DNA of 64,000 nucleotides from Pogonophryne albipinna (Eukaryota; Chordata; Actinopteri; Perciformes; Artedidraconidae), in assembly GCA_028583405.1 (NCBI GenBank), contig CM053251.1, forward strand, positions 9,638,102 to 9,702,101, written 5' to 3'. The translations under genes were made by a program, and so were the position numbers. The notes under the pieces are model-generated. The model did no database searches and had not been told where the DNA came from. It worked only from the letters and a program-made list of their open reading frames with translations. This document shows, piece after piece, positions 51,339 to 64,000 of the stretch. How positions within the stretch are numbered: the first letter of the stretch is position 1; each line of letters begins with the position of its first letter.

Positions 51339-52750
51339 TAGGGATGTAACGATATACCGAATATCGCGGTATCGCGGTAAATAAACGTCCCAATACCGTC
51401 GTGAGACTAACAAAATCTACCGCGATAAAAAAAAAAAAATGTTTTTAAAAAAAATAATATTTTTTTTTAAAACACTTTTTTTTGTTTTAAACCTTTATTT
51501 AACCAGATGGTCCCATTAAGATAATCGATCTCTTTTTCAAGAGAGACCTGTCCAACATGGCAGCAAGTAGGTTACAACATGAACATAAAACAACAGAACA
51601 CAAAAGGACATCGTATTTATATGGGGGTTATTCCCTATCTTTATTGAAGAGCGTGGTATTTAAATTTGAGAGCATACTTTATGTATTTATTTCCCTCAAA
51701 CCCTGTCCTCGCACTCAAATAGTGCCTGCTTGCACTTAGATCTGCTTCTGCTCAAACTGTACGCTTGCACTCAGATATATTGCCGTTTATAGATTTGTTC
51801 TGCTCTCAGATTTATTCTGTGCGCGCTCGAAATTTTTGTGCAACAATCCTGTCAAAATCCCTCAACCAATAGGAGGCCAGGTGTCCTTGCGGGTGCGTTC
51901 GCTTTACTTATTACAGCGTCCCGTAAGGGCGGTTATTCTTTGGTTTATAAACTCCCGCCCTCCACGGCTTTATAATATAGCATGTACTGTTCACGAGAGA
52001 GCACGCTCGTGAACTGTCAACGGGGGGAGGCGGTGTTATGCCGTGTGTGCATGATGCACCTCGCGGGAGCGTGCACAGCGTAAAGCAAAACCTCCCAGAC
52101 ATGTGTTGATCTGTACGGCAAAGTACGGTTTGGAAACTATATCATTTCCTTTTGGAGGGCATGCATAACACGGCATAACACCAGAGCCTCGCTGCGGGGA
52201 AACGTTGGCGCTGTTCCGAGTTTGTTCTAATCTGTCAAAATGACAGACTGCTTTCAGATTTTTCCATCATTGTTAAAAAAAATATTCGGTTAACGCGACC
52301 ACTGCTGTCCCAGCAACATCAGTACCAAGCGAGAGAGTTTTTTCCGGAGCAGGGGATATTGTAAATGCCCAAACATCCCAGCTTATAAATACCTGGAAAT
52401 GTGGACATTCTCATATTCCTAAAAACCTGTCTGATGATGCTGAGTGAGTGACTCGTGAGTTTGAGTTGAGTTACTTGAAAAACTAAAGTGAAATTTGATT
52501 TATTTTATTGCAGGGTCTGATTATTAAATGTCCTTGTTTATTTGTGAGATGCAGTGGCACAAACAAAATGCCTACTTTGTTTGGTAGTACTATAGGTACA
52601 AAAACACTGGTTTTCTTGTTCCAGTCTGTTACTGTCACTTTGTTTTTGACAATACTGCTATCCTACTAAAATGCTATACAAATCAGATTTATTATTTAAT
52701 AAAGAAACATTTTCCGAGTAAGAAAAATTTGTATTGAAAAAAAAAAAAAT
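51339..52750 (+). mobile_element. hAT element, copy 2, 3' end deleted
   Basis: The left end TAGGGATGTAACGATATACC matches the inverted right end of 17657-19184, and the two copies align throughout in opposite orientation. The match stops near 52749 in an A-rich run. The last ~90 bp including the terminal repeat, and the second target duplication expected from GTCTCTAC (51331-51338), are missing. The copy carries the same internal LINE-like tail (51485-51560, inverted). Confidence 0.9.
52290..52447 (+). pseudogene. hAT transposase C-terminal dimerisation segment (copy 2)
   Basis: Reads TTAVPATSVPSERVFSGAGD, then IVNAQTSQLINTWKCGHSHI and PKNLSDDAE followed by a stop. It lacks one PATSG repeat unit present in copy 1 and has Gly in place of Arg in the SRAG motif. 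No other part of the transposase survives. Confidence 0.87.
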
Positions 52751-52800
52751 CGTTTATAAATGTGCTATATAAATAAAACTTGATTTGATTTGATGATACT
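52751..52800 (+). repeat. retroposon tail, continuation after hAT copy 2
   Basis: TTTATAAATGTGCTATATAA, then ATAAAACTTGATTTGATTTGA, is the terminal segment expected after the retroposon body ending at 51338 (GCTGTAAAGTGTCTC). Confidence 0.65.
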
Positions 52801-52990
52801 TAACCCTGAGTTGCTCCTGAATGCATCGCCAATGGTGTGTCAATGTGAATGAATGTTAGCTACCCTTGAGCAAATGGTACTGCTCTGCATGAATGAGGTG
52901 TGAAAGGGTGAATGACTTGTAAAGTAAAGCGTTTTGAGGGGTCGGAAAGACCTGATAAAGCACTTTATAGGTACAGTCCATTTACCATTT
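52801..52990 (+). repeat. second retroposon 3' end
   Basis: CTGAGTTGCTCCTGAATGC, GTGAAAGGGTGAATGACTTG and GTAAAGCGTTTTGAGGGGTC, then TAGGTACAGTCCATTTACCA, match a very common fish retroposon 3' region. It abuts the previous tail. Confidence 0.65.
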
Positions 52991-54312
52991 ATCATCCCAG
53001 TACATTACTTGTATACAGTCTCATTATGCAGGATACAGATATAAATCCATCACTCATTCACTCATTGTTATTTATGCGACACGACTTTTCTTATATCCTG
53101 AAGCTTCCCAAATTGTACTTAAACCTAAAACGAAATACCACTTAAGATGGCAGTGGGGAGTCCACAGATGGGGAGCAAAAAAAGGGTAGGTCAACAAGCG
53201 CTTGATAAATGACTCTTCATTCGCTCAGTAGGAGTGGAAACTGCTCCAGTTGTGGCTCCTAAACACCCAAGCTGAAGTGGTTTTAGAGTGGGTGGGTTTG
53301 AGGATCAGTGTTACTTTCCACAGAGCCTCTGATGCCAATTGTTTTTTAATCGGTTTCCTCTTTAGGCCTGTTGAGTTGGTTAATTGTCAAATTCGCTGAA
53401 GTTGATAATCAGTTCCAGATGGTCCAACCCACATCACAATAAACTTTCTGAAGCATTTTTTAAATCTTTTATTGGATCCAAACGCATTTTTATTTCTGCG
53501 GCATCCTGCCTTTCACACACTGTTGAGCACATTACAGGTAGTTGAAAAAAAGCACAACAGGGAGCCTTGAAGCCACAGTTTCCTGCAGTCAGTCATTGAG
53601 GCGCTACAGTGGAGCAACTGGAAACCTTGATGGTGGATGATGAGTGTTTTCCATTCAATTACCCAACCCCTATTTTCTCAGTCAGCCAGAGATTCACCCC
53701 AGTGGTTTTCCAGTCAGCACTCTGCTTCCCAGCTGCTGCCTGCACTTTATCCCAGTTATCAGCTGAGAGGTGATGTTTGTCGCTAAAGCCACAATTTTTC
53801 TCAGCTCTATCCTTAGCTTTTTGTTTTGGTCTGGAAGCGTTGGTGTTTTGGTGCGTTCTCACAGCTCTATGAGCATGATTTTTAAGCTAAAGTAGGCAGC
53901 TAATTTTGGGCATGAACGATCACATTGTACACTTCCTGCCAAGGAGCAAACGTAAATCTGACAAAGTTAGCGACTAGCTGGTGACCAGTAATAGATACAG
54001 AAGTAAAGCATTTAGCCGCAAAAGTGACAACCTTTCCCTCAGGACTTGGTTGGGACCAAACCAAAGCCAAACTAGAAGAGTGGATGTGTGACTTTAAGCA
54101 AACTGAAGCAAGATTTCAAATAATTACGTTGTTTTGTAACTGCTAAATGTGTAATTTGTCAACTGTGTCCTATAGCACTTTAGCTATATTAACATAAGTA
54201 TGTGTTAATGATATGATGCCACAAAGGCACAACAATCCTCAGTAAAGTATGTACAAATTCAACGGTCTATGCCTAATTAAAAACGGAATAAATAATAAAT
54301 CAAACTTTACTT
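52991..54312. other. intronic sequence without recognised feature
   Basis: No recognised exon or element. Confidence 0.4.
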
Positions 54313-54590
54313 TTAAAGGTCCAATGTCAAGCTTTTCTGGTTATTACCCGTCCCCTTGTGTGTTATGTAGCTTTTTCTGCATACTGTATAAAAGGTCTGC
54401 AAAGTCACAAACCCTCAAAGTACACCCTGTAGCGAGTAAAACTCTAACACAGAAAAGACGTGTCTATGCGCCTCGTTGTAGATTTTTCTTTTTCCATTTT
54501 TTCCTTCGGGGCAGGTTGACGTCACTAAGTCCAAATGGACCAATCCGCACACACTCACTCAGCCTGTGCCCCGCGGAGCTCCGCATGTGT
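54313..54590 (+). mobile_element. AAGGTCC-type MITE, right end missing
   Basis: Begins TTTAAAGGTCCAATGTCAAG and shares ATTACCCGTCCCCTTGTGTG, CAAAGTCACAAACCCTC and TGTAGCGAGTAAA with 19490-19673, then CCAAATGGACCAATCCGC with 20434 onward. It crosses the position of the inner MITE without it, so it represents an uninterrupted family member at that site. Confidence 0.82.
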
Positions 54591-57400
54591 TATTTTATTT
54601 AATGTGAAGTATCAGCCCACCATTAGTTCTATAATTCATAAATTACGAATTGCACTAGAGAAAGCACTTCTTTCCGAGCCTATTGTCTGAACATTATTAG
54701 TCCTGGTAAACATTTATTTTTAACAGTATTCCTGCTGTGAAGGCCGACTTCGCAAACAAAATATGTCATTGTTGCAGATTCCTGTTGTGACAATGACAAC
54801 GTTGCAAGAACAAGTATTGGCCTGAACCATCTAAAGGCTTGAGGCGCGAGATGATTTGATTATATATTTTTCCTAGTTATCCGAGAGCTTGAAGAAACCA
54901 TATTTACAGCACACACATACTGTACTTGTCATATCCGTGAGAAAACAAATGTACACAGGGCTGAGGCCACTTGCTCACATGCATGTGCATTATGGGCCCA
55001 GCCTGATCGAAAACTAATGGAGCAGAAATGTCCTTGAAAGTTAAAAGACGCATGTGAAATTGCAAATGCAGAGCCAACGATCTGCGGTCCGCTAAATTGC
55101 AGTATCCTTTCCGCATTTACCCGGTCAACATGTAATTTGTGAAACATTCACACATGGGCGGTTTAGCCGTCCACTGTATGCAAATTGTGCAGGGCTCTCC
55201 AGTGCATTCTGGGTGAGAAATATTGGAGACAGGTTTTGGTCAGGAAAAAAAAGCCTAAAGCTAGAGGAGAGGAAAAAACAACAGAATAATGCAGCCGGCA
55301 GCAGGGGGAAATGCAGAGTCCACAGAAAACACTGCGTCAACAAAATAAAACAAGCAGTATTGAAACAACAGACAATGGAGTGGTCAGAAAAGACTGGTTT
55401 GTTCCTCCTCTACATGGCTTCTTGCCAGTTTATATTGTTATATAAAAAATGATGTTGCTTTTTATGTACTTTAATTTGAAATACAACACCTTAAACGTAA
55501 ATCATTAAGTGATAAGAGAAGATTTAGGGCGCCAGAAGTTGAGAAGCTGGGATAAAACGAAGGCTTGTTTTTTGTAAAGAAATATTCACTCATCTGTAAG
55601 GACGGTCAATAATCTCTTCATGTCTCCTGCACTCCCCGACTCTTTGTTTGTCCTTCATTGTATTCCTCACACACAAAGAAATGCAGATATTTTCAAAAAG
55701 AAAACATGTGTGTATTGATTGTTGCTTGCAGCATAAAAGAGCACTCAATACACTTTTGTGATGAAAGTGTTTGCAGAAATATTAAGAAGTTAGAAAAAAG
55801 GCATTCAAAAGATAACAAAAGATTCTTGTAACTTTTAATTTTTTGGCAGTTACCTTTATAAGACACCGGCTTCTTATTTCTGTTTTGTGTCAAACTCACA
55901 AAACGCTTTAATAGGCTAGTTTAAATTGTGCGGCTGCAAACTATGCATGGTAAAACTCTGTAAAGTATACATTATGTATCAAATACAAAAAAGGGGTCCT
56001 CAAAGACCACAAGGTTTCCTACATTTAAAATTTGAAATATCTGACACTGTTGACAAAAATTCAAGTGGCACATTTTTTTAATATATATTATATACGGATA
56101 TACTTTAGAGATTACCTTATTTTCAGGTTTCACCAAACCGAGTTATTTTCTGGACATATTTTGTATTTTATCCCGAGAACCACTGCATACACTAGTATTG
56201 AATAATACATTGATTTTACTGTACTGAAATATCAGCTGTTGCCCAAGTTTCTAGTCCAATATTGTCCATATTTTGCTCTACTTATCTCATATGATGTTGT
56301 TCCAACCTACTGAATGACAGAGGACAACTCGAGCTGATTTCTGGAGACTCAGTGGATATGTGACAACAGATTTATTTGTTACCTGCACAAGGGATTATGC
56401 TCTAAAATCTCAGGTATTAGTGGGTTTACCAGGGGGATTATGCATTGTACTTGATTCACGGAACTGATAATGCACAACTGTGGAAGCAAGTGTACCCTTT
56501 ATTAGAAATGATCCTGCACTGAGAATAAGACAAGCAGCAGATGCATTAATCATCTGAGATATTCTCGGTGCTGTCAGAAGTGGGAGGTTTTCCCTCGTGG
56601 CCAAGGGATATGTGACTGCAGAAAATATGTAACATTAGTCTATTGTTCTGCTACACAGTATATACTGAGTCATTCTTCTTTCTGGGTCCTTTCGGTATGA
56701 GAAATGAAGCTCCGCACTGGGACTGAGTCTCATCTCCATTACCATGTTATCTTTTGATGTGGGGCCCCTCGCGTCTTATAGATTTTGCATAAGGACTTAA
56801 CAGAGCTACACGAGCCAGATTTGCATGAACATTTACATTACAGTCATTATAACTCAAAAAGCTCAGTGTTCAGTGTAAATACAGCAGATGTCCTTGTAGC
56901 TCGCTAATGTTACTGTAACTGCATATAAGCAAAAGTACTGTACACATAATACAACAGATAAATGATTTGGTTTTTACCAAAGTTAAGCCTGGCACCAAAT
57001 AGCTTACAATATACCGTACAATCATAAATCCAACAAACAATACCGCAAACATTCCTACAATAAAATAGCAATTTGATTAAAATTCATATTTTTGGACCAT
57101 ATTCTTCACACTTACACTTTTTTCTATTGGAAAAATTCATCAAATAATGGATGATTAACATCTTTCGTTTTACATGTACTATTTAATCTTCTATTTTACC
57201 ACCCTGCTGGACATGATATGTACCTTGTGTCAGTGTATCTCCTTTATAAAGTAGATTGTATTTCATGAAATCATTTCTTAATGCGACATAGGGTCCCACT
57301 ACTTTTATAACCATTACATTTCATTGGTTATTTGGTAGATTAACCAATTAATCTACCTGCTATTTCCTGGTTTTAATTAATTATTTAGTCTATTTAATGC
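54591..57400. other. intronic sequence without recognised feature
   Basis: AT-rich. Only short frames, no element termini. Confidence 0.4.
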
Positions 57401-57401
57401 A

Positions 57402-57545
57402 GTGGCGGAAAGTAACTAAGTACGTTTACTCAAGTATTGTACTTAAGTACTTTTTTGACATATTTGTGCTTTACTTAAATATTTCCATTCTATGCTGCTT
57501 TATACTTCTACCCTGAGGCACATATTGTACTCTTGCGCCAGAGTG
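57402..57545 (+). repeat. GTGGCGGAAAGTAACTAAG fish repeat, 5' part
   Basis: CAGTGGCGGAAAGTAACTAA, GTTTACTCAAGTATTGTAC and TGCTGCTTTATACTTCTACC match the first half of a widespread teleost repeat. The second half type occurs at 9745-9840. Confidence 0.65.
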
Positions 57546-57728
57546 TTGAACCTGTGCCATGCGGAGACTGGAAAACAGTTGCGTTTAACTGCAGCAGTCA
57601 GCTCTCTTGAGGTCAATACAAACATTAGCTTGTACTGCCTGTAGAGATAAATACAGCACTGCAGGCACTAAATGCTGATGTTCAATGATGCTCTGAAACG
57701 GAAGTGGTTTTCCTCAGCGTGTGACGAC

Positions 57729-58123
57729 CATAGGCGGAGTTTGACATTTGCTCTTGGGGGGGCAAACCTTTTTTACTGACGTCAGTACACAGTCCCAACT
57801 ATTGCGTGGGGTGCTACGGATACAGTAGCAATAAAGCCAGCGTTCACCACACTGAGTATGACTTTTCCATGCCCGCCGTACACACACAGTCATATGGAAG
57901 GGGCGGTCTCTCCCCCCAACAACAGTGCATTACATAACTGTAAAACGTATCATAACTGTGCACATCTTATACTTATTTGATAACTACTATATCCCTTGGT
58001 TACTTGAACACGCTACAATATTATTAACGAGTGTCCTACCTTATTAAAATATTGATATACGAAATATTTGTATTGGAACAGTTTTCGACGTAGTAATGCC
58101 CCCCCTCGCAAAATCCGCCTATG
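57729..58123. mobile_element. non-autonomous hAT element (CATAGGCGGA ends)
   Basis: Ends CATAGGCGGAGTTTG and AAATCCGCCTATG are flanked by perfect 8-bp duplications GTGACGAC at 57721-57728 and 58124-58131. A G-run (CTTGGGGGGGC) near the left and CCCCCCCTCG near the right extend the inverted structure. 395 bp, non-coding. Confidence 0.93.
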
Positions 58124-58131
58124 GTGACGAC

Positions 58132-59140
58132 GTGTTTCGCTGTGATTAAAGGAAAATTCGGATAATTTTTTTCGCACCTATACCTGACTGAGCTGTTTTT
58201 GATAGTTGAATGTTTGGTTAGCTAGCTAGCAAACTACATATTCCTCTGTAGTAATGACCAGGGTTGATCATATTAGGCCTTATTTGAGATGTAGTCATTT
58301 ACTGAATACAAATTACTTGACCATTTTTAAGTAGTAAGTAGTGGTAGGTAGTAGTTTTTGTAATTAGCAATATAATCCATTGGATTATCCAAAAACGATG
58401 TTAAAATCTGAATGCATCTGGACTGCTTTAAAAGGAAAATATTGCACCATTAAAAAGATTGAATGCAGTCCCAAAGAAATATTAACATCACAAAAAAGTT
58501 TAATGCAAATAAGAGGCATTTTGCATATTTAACAGATATATCAATGTATGGTTGAAACTACGGGACTTTGTTTTTCAAGGTGTTAAACTTTAGAGTCTCA
58601 GAGGCAGATGTGTTTTTACTTTCAGGACACTGATCTTTTCTTGGGGGTCAATAGATATCTGTTCATAATGGAGTAACACAGAAAAAAAACACCTTTGATG
58701 TGAGCCTGACCTCAATTGGCTTGGTCTGACTTTTCTTCTTTTGTTTATGGTGCCACTGTGGTTGTTACTTCCACACAGTCAAATTAAGAAATCATGTGAT
58801 TTTGACAGATATATTCTTTTTTCTCATTTAAATTCCTTTCAATGCCCTCTTTTACTTTCGTACAAGTCTACATTCAACCTTACAAAGTGGAAGTGTGAAG
58901 GTAGACGATGTACGTTATAGAAACAGAGTTATGTTATCTCTCTTTTAGTTAATTAAAGCTGTTATTTATGTCACATCCTGAATATGTGTTTCAGGCTCCG
59001 GCAGATTCCAAACTGTTATTTTTCACACAGTCTTTCAAGCAGACGACATGTCCTGATGAAGCTACCTTACTTACCCTCTTCATCCATAATGCAAACAACT
59101 AATCCATGATCTTTCTTGTTTCTGTTTTGTTTCTTTGCAG
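58132..59140. other. end of the giant intron
   Basis: No element recognised. Ends in a strong polypyrimidine tract (CTTTCTTGTTTCTGTTTTGT then TTCTTTGCAG), the acceptor of the exon at 59141. Confidence 0.6.
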
Positions 59141-59328
59141 TTGGGGGAGGAAACCTTCAACCGTGCCAAGTTGTTGAACGTTGGCTACACAGAGGCTATG
59201 AAGGATGGGGAGTACGATTGCTTCATCTTCAGTGATGTGGACCTGATCCCGATGGACGACCGCAACCTTTACCACTGCTACGACCAGCCGAGGCACTTCG
59301 CCATCGCCATGGACAAGTTCGGCTTCAG
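59141..59328 (+). CDS. b4galt2: beta-1,4-galactosyltransferase 2 exon with FNRAK and DVD metal-binding motifs
   Basis: This 188-bp exon follows an excellent pyrimidine-tract acceptor (tttgcag) and ends with AG before gtgagg, leaving a codon split in phase 2 (Arg or Ser). It reads LGEETFNRAKLLNVG, DCFIFSDVDLIPMDDRN and QPRHFAIAMDKFGF. FNRAK contributes UDP-galactose contacts (bovine Phe226, Arg228). DVD is the Mn2+-binding motif (bovine Asp252-Val-Asp254). The Cys before FIFSDVD and the Cys of LYHCY correspond to the Cys247-Cys266 disulfide. The Lys of MDKFGF equals Lys279. DDRNLY and RHFAIAMDKFGFR point to B4GALT2. As I recall, 188 bp matches the orthologous mammalian B4GALT1 exon. The next exon, expected to begin with LPY and FGG residues, was not found before 64000. 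Confidence 0.95.
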
Positions 59329-62300
59329 GTGAGGGGACGGTTTCAGCTTGGCGTGCGTTTTTTGTGCGGACCAGGGAGCGTTAGATTAATTTAAAGTTAC
59401 TTTGTTGATCACAAATTGGGGAAATTGTTTGTTCACAGCAGCATGAAAACAAGGCATTGGACATAAATTACAGAATAAAACAGTAAATATATACATTTTG
59501 ACTTTAGATAATATACATACACAGTAAATATAAATATATATATCTATAGAGTATCTCTATGGAATACACAATATAAAACCTATTTACTTGCGATTTACCT
59601 AAACAAGACATGACACTCAGGAGCATTTCAGTTCAGCCTATGATATGGAATATATGGAATATACGGTACGGTATTTGTTAGTCTTAATAAAAACATCAAG
59701 TAAAAAGTCCCACACACACGCAGCTAATAAACACACACTACAGGAAATTGTAATGCTATAGTTGCAGATGGGTTCTGCATGTGTTATCTATATAAGCTTG
59801 CACTTCTTTTTGAATATAAATGTTTAATATTGAAATGCAGTTGTCTGTGTTTAACAAAAACAATTAGAGGTGACATACAGCCTTATATCTCACAGACAAT
59901 AGACAGAGCAGTATTTAATTTGACTAAATCTCATTATACTTTGAAATCCTTTTCTGAAGCCCAAATTAGCATGAAAATGCCTCCTGGTTCACTCCTGCCA
60001 ATTTTATCTCGTCATACTTCTGTAGTTCTAACAAGAGCCAATAATACGAAGCGTATCTAACAAGTCTAGACTACAGCTTGTGCAAAGACACTTATTAGTG
60101 TAAGGGAAAATTCTGCAGCAATGGAGTGTCAGGACTCAGAGAGACACGAGGAGAGTTGGAGCTTTGATGTAGAAAGTATCGGCCGGAGAAATTCACATCA
60201 CAAGTTACAGCAGCCAGAGATTCTGACTGCACTGGTGGGTTGCCATGTCAAATCTGAATACCCATTCTCTCGATAGACCTTTTAACTAGCTTACAGAGAG
60301 TTAATCCACATATTGGGGGGCTGACGTAAACATTCTGGGAACACTTGGAGATAGCCCCCACATCTGGAAACACTGGATCACCTGTCTGTGGTGCTTCGAA
60401 GCCAGCGTTCTCACAGTCATAAAACCCTCTGTGCCGATAGTTGACCTGGTAATATCAACAATAGCTGACGCCTCCCATTCCTTAAGACAGATAACAGACT
60501 CAGGGTTGGTCGTAAACGTCCCCACACAGAAAAGGTTAAGGAGTAAGACAAAATGAATCCCTAACAATTAGTGTTGAAAACTGTGTTCCAAATAATAGAG
60601 CTGCTAAACCAACCTGTTGCTGAGCGAACTACTGCAGCTAGAATCCATTATCTGTGTGTTTTCCATATTTTATACCAGCAAGGCACTGATCTCGTTTTAT
60701 TGTGCCATCATTTATGAGAAATTCACAGACGAGAATCAGAAAACGTTATTGTAAGAACACGGAATAAGGCAAAATGTTTTAATGAGGGAACACCGTGTTC
60801 ACTAGATTTACTCTGATGGTGTTTTTAAAGTCTGATATGGTATGTGAAATATTTGTACCTGTTCATTGGGAAAAGACACATTTTCAGTGATCTTATTTAA
60901 TTTAATACACACAGTAAAAGGATAATACGCACATTAGAGTTGAGACTATTAATTTATAACTATTAAAATAACTATTTTTCTAATCCATCAAGTAGTAGCT
61001 TAAAATGTTATCCAAGCGTCTCAGTTATTTAGATTTTACTGCTTTTCTTTGAGTTATGTGATCCCAAACGAAATACTATGTTTGTTTCAAGGTATTGGTC
61101 ATCACCATTAAGAATGTGTGTGTTCATTTTCACCATGTTCTGATACTGTAAAGGCCAAACATCGAATAAATAAGTCTGAACAAAAAACAGCAATAGAAAA
61201 TGAATTAATATAACTGGATTGCTAGTTGCATCCTAAATGAGAACAAACCATCTATAGCAGATTGATCTTGTTGCATGAATGGTAATATGTAGAAGGTCAA
61301 GAGTTTCCCCATGAGAGAGCATTTTTAAAGGATGTTTTTTATCAAATTGCAGTGTAAGCAAAAGAGTTTCAAAGTTTACTGCATCCTCACAGCACTGCAT
61401 GGTATCATCCTGTTTTAGTTTTGTTATTCTTTTTGCATAATAACAACACACCTGCCCTCAATTATCTAAAAGCACCAGAAGTGTTGATTAAGTGCCTAAC
61501 ATGACTAGTGAATGTGACCCATCCACTCCAAAAGCTGTCACCCACCAGAGTTATCCTGCTGAAAACTCCTCAGGAGCTGCTGATGAAGTGCTAAATAAGC
61601 TAATGCTATCTGGCAACCAATATAACACCAGGTGGTAAGCACGGTTATAGCTAACATTAGCAATGAATCACAAACTGTTAAGAGTTTTTTGGCTGCTAAA
61701 CATTTTATGGAAAATGGGATACAAATAAAGCCTTGTGTTTTTAGTGAGCTGAAGGTCACATGGTTGCAAAGAGATCATATTTGGACATTGTTCCAAAGGG
61801 CAAAGTGGTCTACCAACTTTATTTTAACATCTAGGAAGCTAGCGAACAATCAACACAAATAAGGTATTACCTTTTCTAATTGACGATAACCTTTGGCAAA
61901 GATTAAATGTTATATTTTAGCTGAGTCATTTCAGGAAGACGACCTTAGCTACTGTCAAATGTAAAAGCACTATAAGTGTTTTTTAGGCTGAAAATACTGC
62001 CAGTGAAAGTCAGGTCACATTAAGTGCCGTTCCATTACCTTAGCACCTCACAACACCTGGCTGCTCTCTCCGGAGAGAGGGTCACCTTGAAGTCCTTTCC
62101 ACAAAAGCATTTTGCAAATTATGCTCTTTAAGGATCTTACACAGTGTATTATGTTTTTTTATTACTATTACAGAATTCTGTGGATATTTAAACACTTGTT
62201 TCCTGGGTGAGCACATTATGAGTGTGCTACAGGCCATTTGCATATTTACGGAGGGCACATTTATGCTTGGCCGTGACGTTCTTCTGGCAACGTTAGCACT

Positions 62301-62579
62301 TTGTTCAGTGAATGACATGTGTTAATATGTTTTGGGAAGATTTAAAGAGAGGCAATATGTGAAATATGACATTTGTAACAGGACACATGAAGCCAAGAAC
62401 AAGATGCCAAAAAACGTTTCTACCTGTTTAGGATACATATTAAAACATAAATTGAGTGTTTGGTTAGTTTCAGATCGTCCATAAAAAATAAAACTGATAT
62501 AAAACTTGTAAAAAAAAAGCTGATTCCGGAAAAACTGTTTAAGTATTCTACTACTACTACTCTATAGTCAAAAACTCAT
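59329..62579. other. downstream b4galt2 intron
   Basis: Starts with donor gtgagg. Contains a retroposon-tail fragment at 59385-59490. I looked for the next galactosyltransferase exon (FGGVS, WGWGGEDDD) in all frames and did not find it. Confidence 0.5.
59385..59490 (-). repeat. retroposon 3'-tail fragment
   Basis: TTTGTTGATCACAAATTGGG, then GAAATTGTTTGTTCACAGCA, is the inverse of a fish LINE tail (typically TGATCCC then AATTGGGAAAT). Confidence 0.5.
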
Positions 62580-62706
<127 letters not shown>

Positions 62707-62821
62707 ACCCTCACCATATTGTTGCTGGGAGAAGTTATGCAGAAACATATGGTCTTACTTTCTTCTTGTCATCTTTCAACAGGGAGCTGTCATACTTTTG
62801 ACAACACATATTCTCGATTTT

Positions 62822-62854
62822 ATACACACATGTACACACACACACACACACACG

Positions 62855-62903
<49 letters not shown>

Positions 62904-62908
62904 GCACA
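62822..62908. repeat. interrupted (CA)n microsatellite
   Basis: CA tracts broken by ATGTAC, CGTATA and ATATAC. Confidence 0.95.
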
Positions 62909-63029
62909 GAAGCACACATGAATCAGCCTCTGGTTAGACTTCAGGCGCTGTCATGACACTCGCAGCTGATGTCCGTTCCACTCCACTGGTCTCACGACTT
63001 TTAAGGAAAAAATAAAATGCCTGTCTGCC

Positions 63030-63033
<4 letters not shown>

Positions 63034-63097
<64 letters not shown>

Positions 63098-63109
63098 ACA
63101 CACACACAA
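63034..63109. repeat. (CA)n microsatellite
   Basis: About 28 CA units, an AGAC interruption, then seven more. Confidence 0.96.
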
Positions 63110-64000
63110 GGCTGCTACACTCTTCCATCATTTCATTGTTCTTTCTGACCTTCTGCCTTCCCTTTTATTTTATTTATCTCTTATTTTCTCATCTTCATTT
63201 TTCATTGTTGATTCTCTTATAAACACTAAAATCATGATTGGACATTTATCAAATTACATGTTGTGCTTTTCTTTTCTTTGTAAATGACCAAAGCCGAACT
63301 TTGGAAACTTCTATCATTAAAGCCATAAATGTAACTTGGTTTAAAGCCGGCTGTTTGCTAAGCACCAGAGGTCTGCTGTATGGTGATGTGGGGATAATGC
63401 GGTCCCTCTTTACACACGGTCATTTCATAATGCGTTGAGCAGATTATATGGATGTGGATTATCCATTTAGTGTCGAAAGGCACCCATACATTATCCACTT
63501 TAAAATACATCCAAGACACATTAGGAAGAGATCTGATAGCCACAAGAGGTTATTCAAATGTAAATGGTGGTTTCTTTAAATGCCACATATTAAAACCTGA
63601 GATTCATGGATGATTTTAGATGAACATTAATTATGACGCATGCCCATTTCAGGGTCATTGTTGCTGTTGAGTCCACATTTAGCATAAACACTGTTACTGC
63701 TAAGAATATTTATTTATTAATATGGTAAAAAGGAATATTTTAATTGAGTTTTCACTTTACCCTTTGGCAGCCTGAAATATGTTTTCACATAAAGGACTTA
63801 AAGAGCCTGTGACAGCATCCCAACAACTGTTGTGCAATGAAATATTGGGCTACTAGTCATCTCGAACCGTCAGTTTAAAAAAGAAGATGCGATACCGTTC
63901 CGATAAATATCAATAATTTCGAACATCGCGGGGAAATTCCTTGAGTCATTTTGAAGTTTTGGGGGAAGCCGGAAGTGACGTCAATGCGGGAACGCTTCAC
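63110..64000. other. intron to window edge
   Basis: No exon found. The last ~70 bp become CpG-containing (AACATCGCGGGGAAATTCC, GCCGGAAGTGACGTCAATGC) and look like the beginning of another repeat cut by the window edge. Confidence 0.4.

Overview
The window looks like a stretch of a teleost (probably spiny-rayed) fish genome. It is AT-rich and interspersed with hAT, Harbinger-like, TTAA-type and P-like DNA transposon relics, a tRNA-derived SINE, retroposon 3' tails and very long CA/GT microsatellites. One host gene is visible, and almost the whole window is its introns. No bacterial, viral or RNA-gene locus was recognised.

Host gene: three exons on the + strand (4165-4283, 6192-6308, 59141-59328) encode the beginning and middle of the catalytic domain of a beta-1,4-galactosyltransferase, best matching B4GALT2. 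They join in frame and carry the PFRHR, FNRAKLLNVG and DVD motifs. The exon for the cytoplasmic tail, membrane anchor and stem lies upstream of the window. The exons after FGFR lie beyond 64000. The intron between the second and third visible exons is 52,832 bp and holds most of the other features.

Layout. 1-4164: upstream intron with a palindromic MITE, a GGGCCC-type MITE and a near-perfect hairpin. 4284-6191: short intron with a BED-finger hAT element close to the splice acceptor. 6309-59140: giant intron. In order it holds a hAT MITE (7307-8029), a SINE split by a 3.4-kb P-like foldback element (8664-12295), a (CA)n tract, a GGGCCC MITE, a hAT with a transposase C-terminal relic (17657-19184), a MITE invaded by a TAA-flanked MITE (19490-21078), a broken Harbinger transposase (22592-23366), hAT elements at 24071, 30906 and 34863, two very long (GT)n tracts, a foldback at 36905, a hAT containing a TTAA element (42619-44683), a foldback hAT-like MITE (50332), a second hAT copy inserted in a retroposon tail (51339-52750), and a hAT MITE (57729). 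59329-64000: next intron, rich in CA repeats.

Target-site duplications could be read directly for most DNA elements, so insertion boundaries and nesting order are well supported. Superfamily names rest on duplication length, termini and short protein relics, not on database searches. I see no new multi-gene system. The most unusual object is the P-like foldback element, whose two arms carry identical copies of the same THAP-domain start.
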